Shown here: in pieces, positions 45,110 to 50,721 of the stretch
How positions within the stretch are numbered: position 1 is the stretch's first letter
Layout of the letters: each line of letters opens with the position of its first letter
DNA from: Methylovulum sp.
Lineage (GTDB): Bacteria; Pseudomonadota; Gammaproteobacteria; Methylococcales; Methylomonadaceae
Direction of reading: 5' to 3'
Assembly: GCA_030653435.1 (NCBI GenBank)
Contig: JAURZI010000117.1
Coordinates: 1 to 50,721, forward strand
Length of the DNA stretch: 50,721 nt
The notes under the pieces: generated by a model
Told to the model about the DNA's origin: nothing
Databases searched by the model: none
What the model saw: the letters and a program-made list of their open reading frames with translations, nothing else
Program-made: the position numbers and the translations under genes

Positions 45110-46969
45110 ATGAACGGCAAACACTTATTTACCTATTCATCGCTAGCACTCGGTGTGGCTTTGGCGCTGAATGGCGGCTTGGCCCTAGCCAGCGCGCCCG
45201 TAACTCCCATCCAACACGTTATCGTGGTTATCGGCGAAAACGTTTCATTCGACACCTTGTATGGCGCATACCAGCCGCCTAAAGGCCAGACGGTAAAAAA
45301 TTTATTGTCCCGCGGCATTATCAAGGCTGATGGCACACCTGGCGTCAATTATGCCAGGGCCTTGCAGCATGAAGCCAGCAACCCAACAGACCAATACACG
45401 ATAAGGCCTTTGCATGGCAATGCTTATGTAACATTGCCCCAGCCTTTACAAACCGGCATTCTTGATCCTGCCACTTTTCAGTTTAAAGGCGCCATTCCTG
45501 ATACTCGTTTTCCTACTGATTTACCTAGCGGCCCGTTTCAAATCACTAAATACGTTCCTTATGGTTCAGCCGACTCGGCCACTGGCGATCCAGTGCATCG
45601 GTTCTTTCAAATGTGGCAACAAACGCGCGGCAACAATTTAGACCATAGCTTGTTCACCTGGGTAGCAACCACCGTGGGTACGGGTGGCGACAATGGTGTC
45701 GACGGCCCTAAACCTGGGGATGCCCAGCAAGGCGGCGAGTTGATGGGGTTCTTCAACATGTCCCAGGGCGATGCGCCGGTATTTAATCAATTGGCTAAAA
45801 CTTACGCCTTAAGCGATAATTTTCATCAAGCCATTATGGGCGGCACGGGCGCGAACTTTTTCGCGATAGCCACCGCTGATGTGGCTGTTTATAACAATGC
45901 CGGTGTGCTGGCGACCCCCCCAGCCAACCAAATTGAAAATCCAAACCCGCAAATAGGTACGGAAAACTTTTACACTCAAGACGGTTACCAGGGCGGTTCT
46001 TATGTGAATTGTTCGGATGCCAAACAGCCCGGCGTCAAGTCCATTTTGAATTTCCTCAAGGCCAAAAAACGCGCCAGTAACTGTGCCAGCGATGCCTTTT
46101 ATCTCGTCAATAACTACGATGTGCCTTATAACGTCGATGGGACGGCTAAAGCGCTAGGTGCAGACAAATTCGTGTATCCGCCGCAAACAGTCCCTACCAT
46201 AGGCGAAGCCTTGTCAGCCAAAGACGTGAGCTGGAAATGGTATACCGCCGGCCGCGATGCAGGCGATATACTCAATGATGGCTTCTACCCTCAGGTCCGT
46301 GCCTTGGTCGACTCTCAGGTGCCTACTACAATACCAGAGCCTACGCGTACGCAAATTGTTGATGCTAAAACGTATTCATCAACCCAGACCATTGTTTACA
46401 ACAGTATCGGTGACCCGCTCAATGCGTCGGCTAATATTGTTAATACGCCAGCCTTGCGCGACCATTTGAAAGGCATGGAAACCTTCCTGAGTGATGTCAG
46501 CAATGAGAGCTTGCCGGCGGTTTCTTTTGTCGTGCCCAAGAATCTTATCAGTGGTCATCCAGGCTATTCTGCGCCTGTGCTCTATGAAATGTTTATCAAT
46601 GAACTGGTGAATACCATCCAGTCCAAACCGGCATTATGGGCTAACACAGCCATTATTATCACTACCGACGAGGGTGGCGGTTATTTCGACACGGGTTATA
46701 TCCAAAACCTGGACTTTTTCGGCGACGGGCCGCGGATTCCTTTTTTAGTCGTGTCACCTTATGCGAAAAAAGCTTATGTGGATCATGTGTACCACGATCA
46801 CGCGTCCATCTTGAAGTTTATTGAATATAACTGGGAATTGCAGCCTTTGTCAGCGCGTAGCCGTGATAATCTGCCCAACCCGATTAACGGCGCGCATCCT
46901 TATCGCCCAGCCAACCAACCGGCTATCGGCGATTTGACGAGCATGTTTGATTTTTCTGTTAAAAATTAA
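45110..46969 (+). CDS. secreted phosphoesterase (acid phosphatase/phospholipase C family)
   Basis: This 619-residue exported protein has a signal peptide (1-29, ending ALASA) and the phosphoesterase family pattern. It begins PIQHVIVVIGENVSFDTLYGAY, with the metal-binding ENxSFD. DNFHQAIMGGTGANFFAIATAD follows near 250 and probably carries the nucleophile. AIIITTDEGGGYFD and VSPYAKKAYVDHVYHDHASILKFIE hold the C-terminal metal ligands. Relatives include AcpA-type acid phosphatases and non-haemolytic phospholipases C. It may be a substrate of the type II secretion system upstream in the window, which is inference. A strong terminator follows. Confidence 0.85.
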   Translation: MNGKHLFTYSSLALGVALALNGGLALASAPVTPIQHVIVVIGENVSFDTLYGAYQPPKGQTVKNLLSRGIIKADGTPGVNYARALQHEASNPTDQYTIRPLHGNAYVTLPQPLQTGILDPATFQFKGAIPDTRFPTDLPSGPFQITKYVPYGSADSATGDPVHRFFQMWQQTRGNNLDHSLFTWVATTVGTGGDNGVDGPKPGDAQQGGELMGFFNMSQGDAPVFNQLAKTYALSDNFHQAIMGGTGANFFAIATADVAVYNNAGVLATPPANQIENPNPQIGTENFYTQDGYQGGSYVNCSDAKQPGVKSILNFLKAKKRASNCASDAFYLVNNYDVPYNVDGTAKALGADKFVYPPQTVPTIGEALSAKDVSWKWYTAGRDAGDILNDGFYPQVRALVDSQVPTTIPEPTRTQIVDAKTYSSTQTIVYNSIGDPLNASANIVNTPALRDHLKGMETFLSDVSNESLPAVSFVVPKNLISGHPGYSAPVLYEMFINELVNTIQSKPALWANTAIIITTDEGGGYFDTGYIQNLDFFGDGPRIPFLVVSPYAKKAYVDHVYHDHASILKFIEYNWELQPLSARSRDNLPNPINGAHPYRPANQPAIGDLTSMFDFSVKN

Positions 46970-47021
46970 CGGAGCACCCTGCGGAACAGAGCCTAGCGCA
47001 TATTGAACCGCAAACGCTATA

Positions 47022-47077
47022 CCATTAACGCACGGCTTGGCAGGTTTTTAACTTGCCAAGCCGTTTTTTGTTAATGG
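47022..47077. terminator. strong terminator between convergent genes
   Basis: Inner stem ACGGCTTGGCA (47032-47042) and TGCCAAGCCGT (47054-47064) followed by a T run. Outer arms CCATTAAC and GTTAATGG extend the palindrome. It may end transcription from both the phosphoesterase gene and the sigma-54 activator gene. Confidence 0.8.
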
Positions 47078-47152
47078 GACAAAAAGACATGATCCTAATA
47101 GCTAGGATATAGGCCTTTAACCGTTACTAATCAAAGTGTTAATGGAAGCCGG

Positions 47153-48259
47153 TTAGGCCAAATAGCCATAGCGTTTCAGCCTGTGACGCAAGATATTTCT
47201 GCTGATACCCAGCAAACGCCCTGTTTGCACTTGGTTGCTTTCGCAATACGCATAAGCCGTGCGGATGATCGCTTCTTCAATGGTATCAAACAGGTTATCG
47301 GCGGGGTGTTCGTATAACGCTGCCAACGCATTTTCAAGTGATTTAAGCGTCGACGGCGTTCCGACACTAGCGGAGTTGCCATGATGCGAGGACATACCAA
47401 AATCGGGGTTTAAATGCAGGTCAACAGCGGTTACTTTGCCGTTTTTGCAAACCAGCAGCGCATGGTGAATGACGTTTTCCAATTCGCGGATATTGCCGGG
47501 CCACGCATAGACCAGCAGCGCACGCTCGGCTTCGGCGCTTAAATCCACGCTGCTGAGTTCCAGGCGTTTGCCGTAACGTTCCATGAAATGCCATGCCAAG
47601 GGCAAAATATCGCCTGGGCGTTCGCGCAATGGCAACAAATCCAGCGCGGCAACATTGAGCCGATAATACAAATCCTCGCGAAAACGCCCGGCCTGCACGG
47701 CTGCCGCCAAGTTGACATTAGTCGCGGCGACTAGTCTGACATCAATAGGAATAGCTGTCCGTGAGCCTAGGCGCACGACCTCCCGCTCTTGCAGCACACG
47801 CAATATTTTGACTTGCGCGGAAAGCGGCAAATCGCCGATTTCATCGAGAAACAAGGTGCCGCCATTAGCGGCTTCAAACCATCCGCTACGGGCGTTTAAT
47901 GCGCCCGTAAAAGCGCCGCGCTCATGCCCGAACAGTTCGCTTTCCACTAAGGATTCGGAAAACGCCCCACAGTTTACCGCGATAAAAGGCCCGTTATGCC
48001 GGTGACTCAGTTTATGCACTTGCCGGGCGACCAGTTCTTTACCGGTGCCGGTTTCACCGATAATCAGCACAGTGGCTTCGCTAGGCGCAATACGCTCGAT
48101 ATAGTCCAGCAAACGGGTTGATGCCGGATCGGTAAAAACCAGCGCCGTTGCCCTGATTGACATGGCATGAGAATCAGGGTCGGGCAAGGTGATAAGCGGC
48201 TCGCCGAATAAATCGGCCAGTGCGTCATCAATCTTTTTAGAATCTCTGTATTTATCCAT
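47153..48259 (-). CDS. stand-alone sigma-54-dependent transcriptional activator
   Basis: This 368-residue enhancer-binding protein has a short N-terminus (about 45 residues, no receiver, GAF or PAS domain), an AAA+ domain and a Fis-type helix-turn-helix. Motifs: [14 protein letters not shown] (Walker A, about 66), [15 protein letters not shown] (sigma-54 loop), [12 protein letters not shown] (Walker B), [11 protein letters not shown] and [11 protein letters not shown]. The C-terminal helix-turn-helix is [21 protein letters not shown]. Without a sensor domain it is probably controlled by a partner protein or by its level, like PspF. It is divergent from the secreted binding-protein gene, whose promoter is sigma-54 type, so it is the obvious candidate activator. 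Confidence 0.9.
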   Translation of the reverse strand: MDKYRDSKKIDDALADLFGEPLITLPDPDSHAMSIRATALVFTDPASTRLLDYIERIAPSEATVLIIGETGTGKELVARQVHKLSHRHNGPFIAVNCGAFSESLVESELFGHERGAFTGALNARSGWFEAANGGTLFLDEIGDLPLSAQVKILRVLQEREVVRLGSRTAIPIDVRLVAATNVNLAAAVQAGRFREDLYYRLNVAALDLLPLRERPGDILPLAWHFMERYGKRLELSSVDLSAEAERALLVYAWPGNIRELENVIHHALLVCKNGKVTAVDLHLNPDFGMSSHHGNSASVGTPSTLKSLENALAALYEHPADNLFDTIEEAIIRTAYAYCESNQVQTGRLLGISRNILRHRLKRYGYLA

Positions 48260-48496
48260 GGGATATCAACTGCTAAGTGATAAATAGTAAGCTATTTTTA
48301 ACAAATCCTTAGTAAGCGCTGCCTACGCACAGGATGATGTATTGGCAGTTACTCTAGCAGTCAATATAGATAACTTTAAATGATAAATTATCATGATATT
48401 ATCTAATTTAGGCATATATAAGCACTGCTAACAGGCCGCATTTATTGCCTAGCATTGAATAGACGGTCTATGCCATAGTGGCAATATCCACCCCAG

Positions 48497-48514
48497 CTGT
48501 TGGTATATCAACAG
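48497..48514. promoter_or_regulatory. inverted repeat, candidate activator site 1
   Basis: CTGTTG-N6-CAACAG, a perfect 6-bp inverted repeat 84 bases upstream of the -24 box at 48598. Confidence 0.5.
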
Positions 48515-48517
48515 CAC

Positions 48518-48536
48518 ATCAGCAGCAAGTGCTGAT
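48518..48536. promoter_or_regulatory. inverted repeat, candidate activator site 2
   Basis: ATCAGCA-N5-TGCTGAT, a perfect 7-bp inverted repeat 62 bases upstream of the -24 box. Its position is typical for enhancer-binding protein sites. The rest of 48260-48689 is AT-rich without a gene. Confidence 0.5.
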
Positions 48537-48597
48537 ATATACGCACAATGCCTTTGGATAGTAAAAAATAATCATTAAATATCAATTGGTTATTTAA

Positions 48598-48613
48598 TGG
48601 CATGATAAGTGCA
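48598..48613 (+). promoter_or_regulatory. sigma-54 promoter of the secreted binding-protein gene
   Basis: TGGCAT-N5-GTGCA with GG and GC pairs at the required spacing, followed by T residues, 77 bases before the ATG at 48690. Confidence 0.7.
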
Positions 48614-48689
48614 TTTTTGTGTTAGCAGCAAGTCTCCAGGCTTGTCAGCGATATCCCCCATCGACTGTTATTCAAAAAAGGTATTTATC

Positions 48690-50357
48690 ATGAACACATC
48701 AAACACATTGGCATTGGCGGTTTCTTTGCTGATAGGTGCACAAAGCGCTTATGCCCTGACCCCTTGGGCTAATGGCACCCCTAACATCAATGTCTACACT
48801 TCGGGTGGCGCAGCACAGGACAAGGCTTACGGACAAGTGGTGACGACCACATTGGCAGCACCGGGCAGCGTGGATATTTTTAGTGACGTCGATCCCGCAA
48901 CTGGCTCGATAGGTTCACGCTGGACAGCTTATTATTTTACCGGCAATGCCAATCTGGGCTCAGGACTGGCAGGCAAGAGAATCATGCTGGAAAAACGCTC
49001 TTACGGTGCTGCAGGTTATGGGGTTGTCCCTTTAGTCGCCAGCGTTCCGTTGGAACACCTGAAAATTTCTGGGCTGCCTAAAACAGCCTGGGAAGCGAAC
49101 GGTACCCAACAATGGAAAAAAACCATAGACGGCAGCAATGCCAGCACTTACTTGTTCAAAAAAGTTTCCGATGGCGGCTTTTTGGGCGTTGACCCCGATA
49201 TTTTGCTGAAACCCGGCACTGAAAATTATCCTGAACAGGTCAACGAGTTAACGACCGGGTTGCCTGAATCCAAATGGCCGTTGGATTTTCAGCAAGTGTC
49301 CAAGACCAGTTTCAGCGTAGTGCCTACCGGAGGACTGGTTTACGCTGTCGCGGTAACCCTGGATTTATACAAAGTGTTACAAGCTGCTCAAAAAAGGGCC
49401 GGTCTATTGCCCAGCAGCGTGGTCATCGGCAGCTACACCGAGAGCAGCCTGCCTAACCTTAATCGTAATGTCCTGGCATCGTTGCTGGCAGGTAAAATCG
49501 GCGCTTGGGATCAAATCAAAATTGTCGATAAGACAGATGGCAATACGGTCAAAACTTTGCTGGACAGCGACATACTCGGCGATGCCGCGGTGTCTGCGCC
49601 TTATAAGGAATCAACAACCGGCACTAACCTGACTCCAATTGCCGTGGGTCGGCGTAATAAAGGTGCGGCAATTGGTGCGGTTGCCTATGCTAAATTCCTT
49701 AATTATCCCGGTACGAAAAACGCTTTCCCGCCAGCGGCAAAAACCGCTGATAATGCAGTGGACGAAGACGCCACGCTGCCTATCGTTAAATCACCGGGCG
49801 GTGCTGCCGACACCGGAAACTTGCTGAAAGACTGGCAGAACGGCACCAATGCAACCGGCTACAACAATGTCGTGGATGGTTTAGGCTATGCCAAACGCTG
49901 GGGCATCGCCATCAACAGCGCTGACCGTAATAGTTCGGTCACCGCTGCAGGTACCGGCGGCGACCCTTGGCGCTATATCAGGATTGACGGCTATGCACCA
50001 ACATTGGAAAACGTAGCGGCTGGTGTTTACCCACACTGGGCGGAAGGGGCTGTCATATACCGGACCACCCAGGCTGCTGATCCGTTATGGGCAGTCAAGA
50101 CCAAATTGCTGAAAGCCTTCGCGGACGACCTAGGCAGTCCGACAGTTGCCAATGCCGTCAATACAACACAAGCTTGGGGCAAAACCGGCATCTTCGCCAC
50201 GACAGCAGATCCGCGCGGATTCACTGCCAGCGTCCCGTTCAATACCAGCAATCCTGTTGTGCCGCTGACGCATAAGAACGGTGGTTTTACCCACACTGAA
50301 ATCGTGCCTGTTGCCGACCCCGCCGCAACAGGCGGCCTGACTCTTCAGTTAAAATAG
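48690..50357 (+). CDS. secreted substrate-binding-like protein, unknown ligand
   Basis: This 555-residue exported protein has a signal peptide (1-22, cut after AQSAYA) and starts the mature part with PNINVYTSGGAAQDKAYGQVV. It then has a periplasmic-binding-like layout with AVGRRNKGAAIGAVAYAKFLNYPG and ends near LTLQLK. The overall style recalls PstS-type phosphate-binding proteins, but it is longer and I cannot identify the ligand. No ABC transporter permease follows; a hairpin and then an IS element do. The ATG at 48690 has AAGG upstream and gives the signal peptide. Sigma-54 control is predicted. The neighbouring phosphoesterase makes phosphate or organophosphate uptake a reasonable guess. 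Confidence 0.6.
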   Translation: MNTSNTLALAVSLLIGAQSAYALTPWANGTPNINVYTSGGAAQDKAYGQVVTTTLAAPGSVDIFSDVDPATGSIGSRWTAYYFTGNANLGSGLAGKRIMLEKRSYGAAGYGVVPLVASVPLEHLKISGLPKTAWEANGTQQWKKTIDGSNASTYLFKKVSDGGFLGVDPDILLKPGTENYPEQVNELTTGLPESKWPLDFQQVSKTSFSVVPTGGLVYAVAVTLDLYKVLQAAQKRAGLLPSSVVIGSYTESSLPNLNRNVLASLLAGKIGAWDQIKIVDKTDGNTVKTLLDSDILGDAAVSAPYKESTTGTNLTPIAVGRRNKGAAIGAVAYAKFLNYPGTKNAFPPAAKTADNAVDEDATLPIVKSPGGAADTGNLLKDWQNGTNATGYNNVVDGLGYAKRWGIAINSADRNSSVTAAGTGGDPWRYIRIDGYAPTLENVAAGVYPHWAEGAVIYRTTQAADPLWAVKTKLLKAFADDLGSPTVANAVNTTQAWGKTGIFATTADPRGFTASVPFNTSNPVVPLTHKNGGFTHTEIVPVADPAATGGLTLQLK

Positions 50358-50365
50358 ATGAGGCA

Positions 50366-50400
50366 GCCGTTGCTGTGCGTTTCGGACGCACAGCAACGGC
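50366..50400. terminator. perfect 14-bp hairpin after the binding-protein gene
   Basis: GCCGTTGCTGTGCG, a seven-base loop, and its exact complement CGCACAGCAACGGC. No T run follows, so it may stop or protect transcripts rather than act as a classical terminator. Confidence 0.6.
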
Positions 50401-50580
50401 ATAACGCCCACGTATCCAGGCTCGTAGCGCACAAATGCAGGCGTACCTATTTTCCGTCGGGGGTGGGTGACCTTCGCGCCCCACAGCATGAGGTTCCCGC
50501 TGAAGCGGAAAAAATTATTTGGTAATGAGAAATATAATTATTTGGAAATGGACTGTATTTGAATGTTTAAAAAACAATAC

Positions 50581-50721
50581 TGATGTGTCAACACTTTTCC
50601 GGACACAAAGTTAAGCAGCTTTACACTGCAATTCGTAGTCTACTGGCGACCAATAGCCATTGGCAGAATGTAGTCGCTCACGGTTATAAAAGACCTCAAT
50701 ATATTCAAATATAGCTTTCTT
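50581..50721 (-). mobile_element. IS3-family insertion sequence, cut by the window edge
   Basis: The terminal sequence TGATGTGTCAACACTTTTCC (plus strand) looks like an IS3-family terminal inverted repeat. The transposase C-terminus is encoded inward from it on the minus strand. Only the last 141 bases of the element are inside the window. Confidence 0.8.
50611..50721 (-). CDS. IS3-family transposase OrfB, C-terminal fragment
   Basis: The last 36 residues of a DDE transposase/integrase core can be read: [20 protein letters not shown], then SPVDYELQC and the stop. This is the typical end of IS3-family OrfB, with the R-LHS-NGY-SP-YE pattern. The gene continues beyond the right edge, so completeness cannot be judged. 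Confidence 0.88.
   Translation of the reverse strand, partial: KKAIFEYIEVFYNRERLHSANGYWSPVDYELQCKAA

Noticed and set aside
50490-50515. CCGC-tgaa-GCGG hairpin followed by A residues, as terminator
   Set aside because: The A run would need to be T on the transcribed strand; neither direction has a T run after the stem.

Overview
The window reads as chromosomal DNA of a gammaproteobacterium of middling GC content. Three traits make a methanotroph-like (Methylococcales-type) host plausible: a nifE gene with a NifA/sigma-54 promoter, a Xanthomonas-like type II secretion operon, and late cobalamin and methionine-salvage genes. No methane or methanol oxidation gene is present, so the taxonomic placement is inference. 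No tRNA, rRNA or CRISPR array was recognised.

Layout. 185-2391: a GT39-type membrane glycosyltransferase coupled to a PAP2 phosphatase, then a convergent MOSC protein. 3227-7433 (minus): a tightly coupled three-gene operon of unknown product: PLP decarboxylase, ATP-grasp ligase, and a second fold-type-I PLP protein. 7638-11332: a DUF5610-like protein, AmpD, a CinA-like protein with an eroded C-terminal domain, and a UDP-glucuronate 4-epimerase-like protein. 11720-13592: methionine salvage genes mtnB-mtnD-mtnC. 13673-17400 (minus): late cobalamin genes bluB-cobT and cobS-cobC, separated by a RelE/ParE-type toxin-antitoxin pair. Then a small lipoprotein gene and mobA.

18833-29517 is a complete type II secretion operon in the order E-F-G-H-I-J-K-L-M-N-D, the order known from Xanthomonas xps. 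It ends in a secretin that carries its own lipobox. A sulfotransferase gene follows. On the minus strand lies a nifE without nifN, preceded by a textbook sigma-54 promoter and a NifA-type TGT-N10-ACA site. Next come a lytic transglycosylase B and a DUF3782-like PD-(D/E)XK protein.

34035-35942 is the most unusual stretch. It holds a decayed reverse-transcriptase N-terminus with two in-frame stops, then a secreted DUF1566 protein. The 3' end of that gene looks like the variable region of a diversity-generating retroelement: codons at the variable-looking positions nearly all end in a pyrimidine, and the gene closes with VRAVRAF. Two 80-bp near-identical palindromic MITE/REP-like elements flank the gene, and further hairpin repeats follow. 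No template repeat or intact reverse transcriptase is visible here, so this would be an orphan or trans-acting target.

36126-39424 is the branched-chain amino acid operon ilvI-ilvH-ilvC. A BglII/BstYI-type endonuclease coupled to an MT-A70 methyltransferase follows. Then come a membrane GH17-like beta-glucan enzyme, DbpA helicase (minus), a small secreted protein, and a secreted acid phosphatase/phospholipase-like phosphoesterase. A stand-alone sigma-54 activator is divergent from a secreted substrate-binding-like protein, which has a good sigma-54 promoter and two upstream inverted repeats. The right edge cuts into an IS3-family insertion sequence.
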